Positions 34,666 through 45,200 of a DNA stretch of 64,000 nucleotides are shown one piece after another. Each line of letters begins with the position of its first letter. The stretch's first letter is position 1. This DNA is from Arthrobacter sp. H16F315. GTDB lineage: Bacteria; Actinomycetota; Actinomycetes; Actinomycetales; Micrococcaceae. Both the position numbers and the translations under genes were made by a program. The stretch is from positions 372,001 through 436,000 of the forward strand of contig NZ_JAMXSS010000002.1 in NCBI RefSeq assembly GCF_024124825.1. The letters run 5' to 3'. Under the pieces are notes generated by a model, which was given only the letters and a program-made list of their open reading frames with translations, was not told the DNA's origin and did no database searches.

Positions 34666-37065
34666 ATGACGACAGACATCCTGTGGTTCTCAGAACTCGG
34701 CCTCAAAGATCTGGACCGGGTGGGCGGCAAAAACGCCTCCCTCGGCGAGATGGTGCAGAACCTGACCTCTGCCGGCGTCCAGGTACCTGACGGGTTCGCT
34801 ACGACGGCAGATGCCTACCGCAGCTTCCTGGCCGGCTCCGGCCTGGACCAGAGGATTGCCGACCGGCTCGTCGGCCTGGATACCGATGACGTGACGGCGT
34901 TGGCAGCCGCGGGCCAGGAGATCCGAACCCTGATGCGCGAGACGCCCTTCCTGCCGGACTTTGAAGCCCAGATCCGCGCCGCATACCAGGCGCTTGTGGA
35001 AAAGCACGGGGGCTCCGACGACCTGTCCTGGGCGGTCCGCTCCAGCGCGACGGCGGAAGATCTTCCCGATGCCTCCTTCGCCGGGCAGCAGGAGACGTTC
35101 CTGAACGTCCGGGGCATCGAGAACATCCTGGTGGCCATCAGGGATGTCTTCGCGTCCCTCTACAACGACCGGGCCATCGCCTACCGGGTGCACCACAAGT
35201 TCGAGCACGCCGACGTGGCGCTCTCGGCCGGCATCCAGCGGATGGTGCGTTCCGACGTCGGCGCTTCCGGCGTTATGTTCACAATGGACACCGAATCCGG
35301 GTTCCAGGACGCTGTTTTCGTCACCTCCTCCTACGGCCTCGGCGAGGCCGTAGTCCAGGGGGCCGTTAACCCGGACGAGTTCTACGTGTACAAGCCCGCC
35401 CTCGAGGCAGGGCGCCCGGCCATCCTCAAGCGCGGCCTGGGTGAGAAGGCCCTCCAGATGACGTACACAAGCAACCGCGAAATCGGGCACACCATTGACT
35501 TCGTTCCGGTGGAGGCGTCCCTGCGGAACCGCTTCAGCCTTGACGACGACGACGTCGAGCAGCTCGCCCGGCACGCCGTCGCGATCGAGAACCACTACGG
35601 ACGGCCCATGGACATCGAATGGGGCAAGGACGGGATCGACGGCGGCCTGTACATCCTGCAGGCACGCCCGGAGACCGTGCAGTCCCGGCGCACCTCCGGC
35701 AGCCTGAGCCGATTCCGGCTGAACGGCTCCGGCCGGGTGCTGGTCGAGGGCCGCGCCATCGGCCAGCGCATCGGGGCCGGCCGCGTCCGGATCCTCACCG
35801 CGATTGACCAGATGGCCGCCTTCAAGACCGGCGACGTCCTGGTCGCGGACATGACCGACCCGGACTGGGAACCGATCATGAAGCGCGCCTCCGCCATCGT
35901 GACCAACCGCGGCGGACGTACCTGCCACGCGGCCATCATCGCCCGGGAACTGGGGATTCCCGCCGTCGTCGGCACCGGTGGCGCCACCGACGCCCTCTCC
36001 GACGGCCTTGAGGTCACCGTCTCGTGCGCCGACGGCGAGACCGGGCTGATTTACGAAGGGATCCTGGACTTTAGCGTCGAGGAAACCGAGATCACGCAGC
36101 TGCCCGAAGCGCCGGTCAAGGTCATGATGAACGTCGGCACCCCCGAGCAGGCGTTTACGTTCGCGCAGCTGCCCAACCACGGGGTGGGCCTGGCCCGGCT
36201 GGAATTCATCATCAACCGCCAGATCGGCATCCACCCGAAGGCACTGCTGAACATGGCCGACCAGCCCGCGGAGGTGCTGGCGGAAATCAAGGAGCGGATC
36301 GCCGCCTATGGCAGCCCGCGCGAGTACTACATCAAGCGCCTCGCCGAGGGTGTGGCGACCATCGCTGCGGCCTTCGCACCGGAACCGGTGATTGTGCGGA
36401 TGTCCGACTTCAAGTCCAACGAGTACGCGAATCTCCTCGGCGGACCGGCCTACGAGCCGCACGAGGAGAACCCGATGATCGGGTTCCGCGGCGCCTCGCG
36501 ATACCTGGAGCCGTCCTTCCGGGACTGCTTCGACCTGGAGTGCGAGGCCCTGTCCTTTGTCCGGAACGAGATGGGCCTGACCAACGTGAAGTTGATGATC
36601 CCGTTCGTGCGCACCGTGGATGAGGCCAGCGGCGTGATCGACCTGCTCGCAGAGAACGGCTTGCGCCGCGGCGAAAACGGCTTGGAAGTCATCATGATGT
36701 GCGAAATTCCGTCCAACGCGCTGCTGGCCGATGAGTTCCTGGACTACTTCGACGGCTTCTCCATCGGTTCCAACGACATGACCCAGCTGGCACTGGGCCT
36801 GGACCGGGATTCCGCGATCGTCGCCGGCAGCTTCGATGAGCGCAACCCCGCCGTCAAAAAGCTCCTCAGCATGGCGATCAAGGCCTGCAAGTCGCGCGGG
36901 AAGTACGTCGGCATCTGCGGCCAGGGCCCGAGCGACCACCCGGACTTCGCTGAATGGCTGGTCGACGAAGGCATCGATTCGGTCTCGCTGAACCCCGACA
37001 CCGTTGTGGACACCTGGATCCGGCTCGCCGGAGCCGCCGCAACGTCGCCGGCCGCGGCGAGCTAA
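34666..37065 (+). CDS. ppsA: Phosphoenolpyruvate synthase (pyruvate, water dikinase)
   Basis: 799 aa, full length. Converts pyruvate, ATP and water to PEP, AMP and phosphate. The N-terminal ATP-grasp part starts [20 protein letters not shown]. The swivelling domain carries [14 protein letters not shown] with phospho-His421, preceded by a Thr that is the usual target of PpsR. The C-terminal TIM-barrel has [14 protein letters not shown] and [16 protein letters not shown] with the catalytic Cys. Regulated by the neighbouring ppsR product. Confidence 0.96.
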   Translation: MTTDILWFSELGLKDLDRVGGKNASLGEMVQNLTSAGVQVPDGFATTADAYRSFLAGSGLDQRIADRLVGLDTDDVTALAAAGQEIRTLMRETPFLPDFEAQIRAAYQALVEKHGGSDDLSWAVRSSATAEDLPDASFAGQQETFLNVRGIENILVAIRDVFASLYNDRAIAYRVHHKFEHADVALSAGIQRMVRSDVGASGVMFTMDTESGFQDAVFVTSSYGLGEAVVQGAVNPDEFYVYKPALEAGRPAILKRGLGEKALQMTYTSNREIGHTIDFVPVEASLRNRFSLDDDDVEQLARHAVAIENHYGRPMDIEWGKDGIDGGLYILQARPETVQSRRTSGSLSRFRLNGSGRVLVEGRAIGQRIGAGRVRILTAIDQMAAFKTGDVLVADMTDPDWEPIMKRASAIVTNRGGRTCHAAIIARELGIPAVVGTGGATDALSDGLEVTVSCADGETGLIYEGILDFSVEETEITQLPEAPVKVMMNVGTPEQAFTFAQLPNHGVGLARLEFIINRQIGIHPKALLNMADQPAEVLAEIKERIAAYGSPREYYIKRLAEGVATIAAAFAPEPVIVRMSDFKSNEYANLLGGPAYEPHEENPMIGFRGASRYLEPSFRDCFDLECEALSFVRNEMGLTNVKLMIPFVRTVDEASGVIDLLAENGLRRGENGLEVIMMCEIPSNALLADEFLDYFDGFSIGSNDMTQLALGLDRDSAIVAGSFDERNPAVKKLLSMAIKACKSRGKYVGICGQGPSDHPDFAEWLVDEGIDSVSLNPDTVVDTWIRLAGAAATSPAAAS

Positions 37066-37648
37066 GGTTCTTGCGCCAGTGCCGCGGGATGGGGTTTCGC
37101 GCCTTTCCCGCGGCCACTCGGAGTGATGACCGACCAGCAGCAGACCTGGCACGAGAAACACCAAGCCTCGCCCACCCAGGGCCAGCGCGCCAGCGCGCCG
37201 GCTACATCGAGGGCCTCGACCCAGGCGGTACACAGCATCGCCGGCGCTGGACTCCGGCGCTGGACGCTTGCACAAGACAGAACCGGCGTCACCGTCAATT
37301 GGTCCATTGAACGGTGGCAGCCACCCGGGGTTAGCTTGGAATCATCACCGTTCCGCACCAATGACGTTCAGGACCCCTCGTGACTTTGCAGCAAGATCGG
37401 GCCAGCGGCGCCCCGGCTTTGGACCGACGTACCACCCGGAGGCCGGCTCAAAGACCTGCCGGTTGACGAATTGTGCCCTGACGACTGCCACTTCTGCTCA
37501 GGACCCGAGACGGACTGACACCGGCCGGTTCCCGGGCGCCCAGCGCTTTCGCAGCCCGGTAGAATCCGCCGGTAGAATCGGGGGACAACCCGCAGCCGGC
37601 AACGCCCGCGGGAGCAACCATGGCCGCCGCTGGTGAAGGGAGTGTTCT
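37066..37648. other. Intergenic region with a weak hairpin and a tandem 11-bp repeat
   Basis: No convincing gene on either strand. A 9-bp stem (37081-37089 with 37106-37114) after ppsA may serve as a terminator. CCGGTAGAATC occurs at 37556-37566 and 37569-37579, so two -10-like TAGAAT boxes stand 13 bp apart before the next gene. Confidence 0.5.
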
Positions 37649-38403
37649 GTGCGCACAGCCGCCCGGGCACCATTCCACGCCCTGCGTTCTGCCATGGTGG
37701 CGCTCACCGTCCTGTCCCTGGCGGCGGGCGCGCACACGCTGGCCGGCGGACAATTGCCGGTGTCCGGCATCCTGCTGGCCCTCCTGGCCCTGACCGGGCT
37801 GGCCGCCACCACCGCGACCCGGCTCAAACTGAACCTGCCGGCACTCGCCGGGCTGTTGGGTGCCGGACAGCTGCTGCTGCACGAGGCCTTCACTGCCTTG
37901 AGCCCCCGGCCGTGGGCGGATCTGCGTCCGGGCCGGCCGGCCCCGTCGCGTCGCACCATCTTGCGGCGATCCCGCACTTCCTCGGCCCTGAGCTGCAGAC
38001 TGCCTCCACCGGCACGGCGGCCGAGGCCCCGTTTGTTTCGCTCCTGATGTTGGCCGGCCATGCGCTGGCGACTCTGCTCTGCGCCGTCCTGCTCGCCCGC
38101 GGCGAAGACGCCCTGTGGTCCCTCGCGGCCTGGCTGCGTCCCCTGCTCCGGCTCCCCGCGCCCGTAGCGCCCGACGCCGTTGCGGTTCCGGCTGTTACCG
38201 GCTGGCCCGCGGAGTGCGCACCGCTGCCGTGGCGGAACCTTCGGCGCGATAGCGGCCGCGGGCCCCCGCCGCCGTCCTTGTATTTTCCTGACTCCTTTCC
38301 CGGCCGCGGCCGCGACCGGCCCCCACCAGCGGGTCCGGATCATAAGCAGCGCCGCGCCACCCCCATTTTTGTGCGCCTGCCGCTGTGCTGCGCGCAGGCC
38401 TGA
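37649..38403 (+). pseudogene. Hypothetical membrane protein upstream of ycnI, broken by frameshift
   Basis: GTG 37649 opens a protein with three hydrophobic helices (ALTVLSLAAGAHTLAGG, GILLALLALTGLAAT, LAGLLGAGQLLLHEAF). The C run 37903-37907 interrupts it; one more C joins FTALSPPAVGGSASG and GPVASHHLAAIPHF, followed by a fourth helix LLMLAGHALATLLCAVLLAR. His residues near the second and third helices (LLHEAF, SHHLAA) and the YcnI gene 12 bp downstream suggest a copper-related role. The C-terminal tail after about 38160 is uncertain and may hold another shift. Confidence 0.6.
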
Positions 38404-38415
38404 AAGGCAACCCCT

Positions 38416-39198
38416 GTGAAGACCTTTTCCACCTCCGCCATCCGCCGCACCCTCTCCGGAACGGCCTTGGCCGGCGGAACCGCCGCGCTGATGCTTGCCG
38501 GCATCTCCGGCGCTTCCGCGCACGTCGGAGTAACCCCGGACACGACGGGCGCCAACTCCTACGCCTTGCTGACCTTTGGGATCCCGCACGGCTGCGACGC
38601 GTCCGGCACCACCAAAGTCACCATCACCCTCCCCGCCGAACTCAACGACGCCCAACCCACGGTCAACCCCAATTGGACGGCCGCCAAAGTCACCGAACAG
38701 CTGGCCGAGCCGAAAAAGCTCGCCGACGGCACCTCCATCACCAAACGCACCAGCCAGATCGTCTACACCGCCAAAGCCCCGCTGGATCCGGCCTTCCGCG
38801 ACGTCCTGGTGCTTTCGGTCAAACTGCCCGACGCTGCGGGCAAGACCCTGTACTTCCCGACGCTGCAGAACTGCGAGGTCGGCCAGACGGACTGGTCGCA
38901 GCTCCCCGCCGAGGGGCAGGACCCGCACGCGCTCAAGGCGCCGGCGCCGTCCGTGACGGTCACGGCGGCCGCTGCGGCCGACGGGCACAGTGCCCATGCC
39001 GCCAGCACCTCCGACGCCGCGCCGGAGGCGGTCCAGGCCACCGCGGTGAACGACGACGGAGCCCAGGCCCGCAGCTGGGCTGGACTGGTGGCAGGCGTCG
39101 GCGGGCTCGCCCTCGGCGGACTCGCCCTGGCCCGCAGCCGAAGCAACACCCCGGCGCCAGTTCGCACCCCGGCGCCCGCTTCCGCGGCCAGGGAGTAG
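38416..39198 (+). CDS. YcnI-family (DUF1775) copper-binding protein
   Basis: 260 aa. The signal peptide ends ...SGASA, leaving His as the first mature residue (HVGVTPDTT); YcnI proteins bind Cu(II) with this N-terminal His plus a Trp and Glu. The domain runs to QNCEVGQTDW, then a low-complexity linker with DGHSAHAAS, a C-terminal membrane helix (WAGLVAGVGGLALGGLALA) and basic tail. It sits outside the membrane and probably works with the membrane protein encoded before it in copper handling. Confidence 0.9.
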   Translation: MKTFSTSAIRRTLSGTALAGGTAALMLAGISGASAHVGVTPDTTGANSYALLTFGIPHGCDASGTTKVTITLPAELNDAQPTVNPNWTAAKVTEQLAEPKKLADGTSITKRTSQIVYTAKAPLDPAFRDVLVLSVKLPDAAGKTLYFPTLQNCEVGQTDWSQLPAEGQDPHALKAPAPSVTVTAAAAADGHSAHAASTSDAAPEAVQATAVNDDGAQARSWAGLVAGVGGLALGGLALARSRSNTPAPVRTPAPASAARE

Positions 39199-39210
39199 CT
39201 GACCCACGAT

Positions 39211-39240
39211 TGATGCCCGGAAATCACAATCCGGGCATCA
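39211..39240. terminator. Terminator-like hairpin after ycnI
   Basis: TGATGCCCGGA and TCCGGGCATCA, an 11-bp perfect stem with an 8-base loop, 12 bp after the stop. No T tract. Confidence 0.6.
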
Positions 39241-39300
39241 ATCGGACAGCGCTGCCGTGGCGTCGTTGACTCAGGCAACATCGGGCGTGAAGGTGGTGCC

Positions 39301-39942
39301 ATGACGGCTCAGCGAATCAACACCAGACTGGTATTTACGACGGCAGCGGCCGCGGCGGCACTCCTCCTCGCCGGCTGCGGCACCGGAACACCGCAGTCCC
39401 AAACGTCCAGCACTCCGGTGTCCTCCCCGGAAACCTCCGCCAGCCAGTCGGCCGGGGCGGCAGCTACCGCCCCCTCGGCCTCGGCCTCGGCCTCGGCACC
39501 GGCACCTTCCACCCCCGCGGGCCCGGGCTTGTGCAAGGCCGCCGGCCTGACCGCCACGACCGATGCCACCGGCGGCGGCGCGGCCGGCAGCGTCTACATG
39601 CAGCTGATCCTGACGAATTCCGGCACCGAACCGTGCCGGCTGGTGGGCTTCGCCGGCGTCTCGCTCACCGCCGACGCGAACGGTGCCCCGATCGGCGCCC
39701 CAGCGGCGCGGGACGAGTCCACGCCCTCCGCCGAAGTGCTGCTCGCACCGGGACAGGCCGGAACCGCCACCCTGCGCTACACGCAGGCCCGCAACTACTC
39801 GGACTGCACCCTCGTTCACGCGGCGGGCTTTCGGGTCTACCCGCCCGAGGACACCGCGTCCTTGTTTATCGCCGAACCACATGACGCCTGCAGCAACGCC
39901 GGCATCAACGTGCTGACCATCGGGGCGTTCACCGGCAAGTAG
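39301..39942 (+). CDS. DUF4232 lipoprotein
   Basis: 213 aa. Type II signal peptide with lipobox LLLAGC, then about 45 residues of Ser/Ala/Pro linker, then a DUF4232 beta-sandwich beginning LCKAAGLTATTDATGG with QLILTNSGTEPCRLVGFAGV and a paired Cys near the end (PHDACSNAG). DUF4232 lipoproteins are common on actinobacterial membranes; their function is not established. Confidence 0.87.
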   Translation: MTAQRINTRLVFTTAAAAAALLLAGCGTGTPQSQTSSTPVSSPETSASQSAGAAATAPSASASASAPAPSTPAGPGLCKAAGLTATTDATGGGAAGSVYMQLILTNSGTEPCRLVGFAGVSLTADANGAPIGAPAARDESTPSAEVLLAPGQAGTATLRYTQARNYSDCTLVHAAGFRVYPPEDTASLFIAEPHDACSNAGINVLTIGAFTGK

Positions 39943-39982
39943 CCCCACCGCACCGCGTGACTCCCAGCAGCCGGTGCTGCGC

Positions 39983-41323
39983 CTAGTCGGTGTCGCCGAG
40001 AACGGCCCAGCCGTAACCGTCCAGGGTAAGAGTGCCGCGGTCCGGATGCTTCCCGCCCCGCCCCGCCAGTAACGCGGCGGCCGAGGCGGGCACGGACACT
40101 TCCACGGGAGCGCCCGAGAGGTTCAGGGCTACCGTGAGCGAACCGCCGTCTCCGCTGGCCTCATAGACGAGGTGTTCGTTGCTGATTGTGAGTACCCTGG
40201 TGCGCGCGGAGTGCAGCCACGCGTGCCGGCGTCGGAGGCTGATCAGTTCCTGGTGCAGGTGGTAGACCGGCCAGCCAAGCCCGGCGAGCTCTGCCGGGGT
40301 GCCCGGGAAGGCCGGCCGGACCGCGTCGTCTCCTCCAGCCCGGTCCTCCTTAACACCGCGAAAGGCCTGCTCGTCGCCGTAATAGATCGACGGTGTGCCG
40401 CCCACTGTGAGGAGCACCGCCAGTGCCAGCGGCAACTGCTCCGGATCCGTCAGCCGGCTCGCCAGCCGGGTGACGTCGTGATTGCCCACAAACGTCAACG
40501 GGGTAAAGGTCGCCAGGAAGCCGTTGTGCCGCTCCAGCGCAGCGGCCAGTTCGTAGAAGTTGCCGTCATTCAGCGAACTCCACACGGCCTTCCAGAGTTC
40601 GTATTGGGTGACGGCATCGAGGGTACTTGCCTGCACTTCACGGGCATAGTCGCCGTGGATATATTCACCCACGAAGTACGCGTCCGGATAGTCACTGCGC
40701 ACCTGCGCCAGGACCGGTTTCCAGAACGACGGCGGCACGGCATACGCCGCGTCCAGCCGCCAACCGTCCGCTCCGCGCCCCAACCAATGCTTCATAACGT
40801 CCGCGACGAACTCGGCAACCTGGGGTTCCTCGTGGTTCAGCGCGACCAGGTGATGGTGGCCTTCGAAGTCCTTGTAGCCCGGCTCGACGCCGGGGGCCCA
40901 GCCGGCTTCGGGCCAGTCCAGCCGGAACCAGGAACCGGTGGGTGCTGCCGGACCGTCTGCAAGAACCTGGCGGAACGGCCCGAAGCTGCGCCCGGTGTGG
41001 TTGAAGACGCCGTCGAGCAGGACCTTCAAACCGCGGGCGTGGGCCTGGGCAACCAGTTCGTCGAAGTCGTTGTCGTCGCCCAGCCGCGGATCGATGCGGT
41101 AATAGTCAGTCGTGTCGTAGCCGTGCGATTCGGAGGCGAAGACCGGGCCGAGGGCCAGCCCGGAAGCCCCCAGCTCCACTGCGTAATCCAGCCAGGCGTG
41201 CAACCGGTCCAGGCGGTGGACCACCGGTTCCGCGGCGGTGCCTGCTGCTGCGTCGGCGCCGGTGAAACCCAGCGGATAAACCTGCCACCAGATTGCGTGC
41301 TGTACCCAGGTCGGCTCACTCAT
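39983..41323 (-). CDS. Alpha-amylase family (GH13) glycoside hydrolase
   Basis: 446 aa, no signal peptide, so probably cytoplasmic. GH13 regions are visible: DGVFNHTGRSF (I), GWRLDAAYAVP with the nucleophile Asp (II), YFVGEYIHGDY with the acid Glu (III), and FVGNHD (IV). A small C-terminal beta domain ends AVLGDTD. Likely acts on alpha-1,4 or alpha-1,6 glucans or maltodextrins. The gene stands alone. Confidence 0.92.
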   Translation of the reverse strand: MSEPTWVQHAIWWQVYPLGFTGADAAAGTAAEPVVHRLDRLHAWLDYAVELGASGLALGPVFASESHGYDTTDYYRIDPRLGDDNDFDELVAQAHARGLKVLLDGVFNHTGRSFGPFRQVLADGPAAPTGSWFRLDWPEAGWAPGVEPGYKDFEGHHHLVALNHEEPQVAEFVADVMKHWLGRGADGWRLDAAYAVPPSFWKPVLAQVRSDYPDAYFVGEYIHGDYAREVQASTLDAVTQYELWKAVWSSLNDGNFYELAAALERHNGFLATFTPLTFVGNHDVTRLASRLTDPEQLPLALAVLLTVGGTPSIYYGDEQAFRGVKEDRAGGDDAVRPAFPGTPAELAGLGWPVYHLHQELISLRRRHAWLHSARTRVLTISNEHLVYEASGDGGSLTVALNLSGAPVEVSVPASAAALLAGRGGKHPDRGTLTLDGYGWAVLGDTD

Positions 41324-41568
41324 CAGGCATGCCCTCTCTGTCAGTGCGGTGGAATCGGCCGCGGGGCCAATCGGCCCTAAAGTCTTTCCGAAGTATCCGG
41401 CAGTTGCTCCGTGAACAGGTTAGGCCTGCGCAGCACGTCGCCGCGGCCACCATCAAGATTGCAGCAAGAAGAACGAGTATTAGCAAACGCGGGAGCCGCC
41501 CACTGTCGAGACCGGACGGACGGCCGACGACCGTTGTCCGGGCAGCTCGGGTGTGACATGTTTGTGCC

Positions 41569-42030
41569 GTGGATGATCTCCGGGTTCGACGGCTCAGCCG
41601 GGGCGATGTGGCCGTGGCACGTGATCTGTTCGCCATGATGGCGGACGTCTTCGCGGAGCATGCCAAGGATGGGGTTCTCGAGCCACTCAGCGACGGCTAC
41701 CTTGTCCGGCTTCTCGATCAGGATACATTCTGGGCCCTTGCGGCATCCGTCGGTGGCGATATTGTCGGAGGCCTCACGGCGCACACGTTGCCGATGACCC
41801 GGTCCCCGATATCGGAGGTGTTCATCTACGACCTTGCGGTGCGCCGGGACCACCAGAGGCAAGGCGTCGGGAGCCGCCTGGTTCACGAATTACGTGAGCA
41901 GGCCGCGGCCGCAGGCATCCACGAGGTTTTCGTCCCGGCCGATAATGCGGACACACACGCCCTCGACTTCTACCGGGCGCAAGGAGCCGAGGCTTCCGCA
42001 GTGACATTCTTCACCTTCCCGCCCCGGTAG
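41569..42030 (+). CDS. GNAT acetyltransferase resembling aminoglycoside 3-N-acetyltransferase I
   Basis: GTG start, 153 aa. The acetyl-CoA loop reads RRDHQRQGVGSRLV, preceded by VFIYDLAV. The order of blocks (a Tyr-Leu motif SDGYLVRLL, then TFWALAA, then VGGLTAHTLPM, the strand VFIYDLAV, a VPAD loop, ending FFTF) follows AAC(3)-I enzymes closely. Substrate and resistance activity are not shown; a chromosomal homologue with another substrate is equally possible. Confidence 0.8.
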   Translation: MDDLRVRRLSRGDVAVARDLFAMMADVFAEHAKDGVLEPLSDGYLVRLLDQDTFWALAASVGGDIVGGLTAHTLPMTRSPISEVFIYDLAVRRDHQRQGVGSRLVHELREQAAAAGIHEVFVPADNADTHALDFYRAQGAEASAVTFFTFPPR

Positions 42031-42203
42031 TGGTCCGGCCACACACCGGGCCCGCTTGATCAGGCGCTCATTAACACCGCGGACCTGATCCACCCAGGCC
42101 GGGCCGGGCAACAAAGCCAAAAATCAGCCTGCTGAGCATCGCGGTCGCTGAGGCGATGCCGGGGCCGCCCGTGACTGTCAGTGCCGTAGGGCATGATGGA
42201 GGA

Positions 42204-45200
42204 ATGAAGGGGCAGGAACTCGCTGGCGGCACACTCGCAGCGGAGGCTATGGACCGGTTCAGCCGGCCAACCCGGGACTGGTTCCTGGGCGCCTTCACCG
42301 CGCCCACACCCGCCCAGGACGGGGCCTGGAACGCGATTTCCTCCGGCGCGCATGCCCTCGTCGTCGCCCCCACCGGTTCCGGCAAAACACTCGCAGCCTT
42401 TCTCTGGGCACTCGACCGCCTGCTCATCGCGGCCCCCCGCTGAGCCCGAGGGGCTGCCCGGCCTTGACGCCGTTAAAGGCGCCCGCCAAAAGACGCCCAA
42501 ACGCAAAACCCGGGTGCTCTACATCTCTCCGCTCAAGGCGCTCGGCGTCGACGTCGAACGCAACCTGCGCGCACCGCTGATCGGCATCACCCAGACCGCC
42601 AAGCGCCTTGACCTGCCCGCACCGCTGATCACCGTGGGCGTCCGGTCCGGTGACACCCCGGCCTCGGAGCGCCGATCGCTGCTGGGCAACCCCCGGACAT
42701 CCTCATCACCACCCCCGAATCCCTCTTCCTGATGCTCACGTCCAAGGCCCGGGAGACCCTCAGCGAAGTGGACACCATCATCGTCGACGAGGTCCACGCC
42801 GTCGCGGGCACCAAACGCGGTGCCCACTTGGCAGTGTCCCTGGAACGCCTCGACGCGTTGCTCCCGAAACCCGCCCAGCGGATCGGGCTCTCGGCCACCG
42901 TGGAACCCAAGGAGTTGGTAGCACAGTTCCTCGCCGGTTCCGCCCCGGTGGAAATTGTCGCTCCGCCGTCGAAGAAGACCTGGGACTTGACGGTCTCCGT
43001 CCCGGTGGAGGACATGTCCGACCTGCAGGGCGCTGCCGGCGCGTTCGACTCCGGGCCGGCATCCGGGCTGCAGCCCCACGCATCGATCTGGCCGCATGTG
43101 GAGGAGAAGATAGTGGACCTGGTGCTGGCCAACCAGTCCACCATTGTGTTCGCCAATTCCCGCCGGCTCGCCGAACGCCTCACGGCCCGGCTCAACGAGA
43201 TCCACGCCGAGCGGCAACTGATGGCCGCCGGCGGCGGCGGCTGGGACGGGGCCGCCGTCGGGACGCCGGCTTCCACCGCGACACCAGCGCACCTGATGGC
43301 CCAGGCCGGCAGCACCACCGGAGCCGACCCGGTCCTGGCCCGTGCCCACCACGGCTCGGTCTCCAAGGACCAGCGGGCCCTGATCGAGGACGACCTGAAA
43401 TCCGGCCGGCTGCGCTGCGTTGTTGCCACGTCCTCCCTCGAACTCGGCATCGACATGGGTGCTGTTGACCTCGTGGTGCAGGTGGAGTCCCCGCCTTCCG
43501 TGGCCAGCGGGCTCCAGCGGGTGGGCCGCGCCGGTCATCAGGTCGGGGAAATCTCCCAGGGTGTGCTCTTCCCCAAGCACCGTGCAGATCTGGTGCACAC
43601 CACCATCACGGTGGAGCGGATGCTGGCCGGCAAAATCGAACGCCTCTACGTCCCCGCGAATCCGCTGGACATCCTGGCCCAGCAGACCGTCGCGGCCACG
43701 GCACTGGAGCCCATCGAAGTGGAGGAATGGTTCTCCACGGTCCGCCGGTCGGCGCCGTTCGCCTCGCTCCCCCGCTCCGCCTTCGAGGCCACACTGGACC
43801 TGCTCGCCGGCCGGTATCCCTCGGACGAGTTCGCGGAACTGCGGCCCCGGATTATCTGGGACCGCAATGCCGGCACCATCGAGGGCCGGCCCGGAGCCCA
43901 GCGGCTGGCTGTCACCTCCGGCGGCACCATTCCGGACCGCGGGCTCTTCGGCGTCTACATCATCGGCACGGAAGTCGAAGGCTCCGGCTCCCCGGGTTCC
44001 GCGAGCGGCGACGGCAGGGCGGCCAGCCCGGCCGCCGCCGCAGCCAAGGGTGGCCGCCGGGTCGGCGAACTCGACGAGGAAATGGTGTACGAGTCCCGGG
44101 TCGGTGACGTGTTCGCCCTGGGCGCCACCAGCTGGAAGATCGAGGACATCACCCATGACCGGGTCCTGGTCTCCCCCGCCTTCGGCCAGCCCGGGAAGCT
44201 CCCTTTCTGGAAGGGCGACTCCCTCGGCCGGCCGGTGGACCTGGGCCGCGCCCTGGGCGCGTTTGTCCGCGAGCTGTCCGCGTCCGACGTCGGACCGGCC
44301 ACGGAACGCTGCAAGGCCAGCGGCCTGGACGATTTCGCCGCCAACAACCTCATCCAGTACCTCGCCGAGCAAAAGCTGGCCACCGACGTGGTCCCCAGCG
44401 ACACCACGCTCGTGGTGGAGCGCTTCCACGACGAACTCGGCGACTGGCGGGTGGTACTGCACAGCCCGTTCGGCATGCCGGTGCACGCGCCGTGGGCCCT
44501 CGCCGTCGGGCAGCGCCTGCACCAGCGTTACGGGATGGACGGCTCCGCCATGGCGGCCGATGACGGCATCGTACTGCGTGTGCCCATGATGGAGGACGAG
44601 CCCCCGGTGCGGAGCTCTTCCTCTTTGACCCGGAGGAACTTGAACAGATCGTGACGGCGGAGGTCGGCGGCAGTGCCCTGTTCGCGTCCCGGTTCCGTGA
44701 GTGCGCCGCCCGGGCGCTGCTCCTGCCCCGGCAGAACCCGGGCAAGCGGCAACCCCTGTGGCAGCAGCGGCAGCGCTCTGCCCAACTGCTGGACGTTGCG
44801 CGGAAATACCCCACCTTCCCGATCGTCCTCGAGACGGTCCGGGAATGCCTCCAGGATGTATACGACCTCCCGGCACTCAAGGACATCGCCGCCTCCATTG
44901 AGCGGCGCGAGCTGCGGATCCTGCAAACCACTACCCAGCAGCCCTCCCCCTTCGCCAAGTCCCTGCTGTTCGGCTACGTCGCGCAGTTCCTTTACGAAGG
45001 CGATTCCCCGCTGGCCGAGCGTCGGGCTGCCGCGCTGGCGCTGGATTCGACCCTGCTCAACGAACTCCTGGGCCGGGTCGAGCTGCGTGAACTGCTCGAC
45101 GCCAAGGTCATTGACGACACGGAGCAAGAACTGCAGCGCCTCGCCCCGGACCGGAAGGTCCGCGGGCTGGAGGGGGTTGCGGATCTGCTCCGGCTACTGG

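Noticed and set aside
34690-37275. 861-codon minus-strand open frame opposite ppsA
   Set aside because: Antisense shadow of a highly conserved gene in GC-rich DNA; no start context or domain.
37498-39207. 569-codon minus-strand open frame across the ycnI region
   Set aside because: Antisense to YcnI, whose signal peptide and His1 are clear; low-complexity Gly/Arg sequence.
41316-41666. Small membrane-protein ORF overlapping the GH13 start
   Set aside because: It contains one good hydrophobic helix and ends in the GH13 start codon, but most of its length is antisense to the acetyltransferase gene and I find no plausible start or ribosome site.
42519-44876. 785-codon minus-strand open frame opposite lhr
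   Set aside because: Shadow frame; the plus strand holds all helicase motifs.
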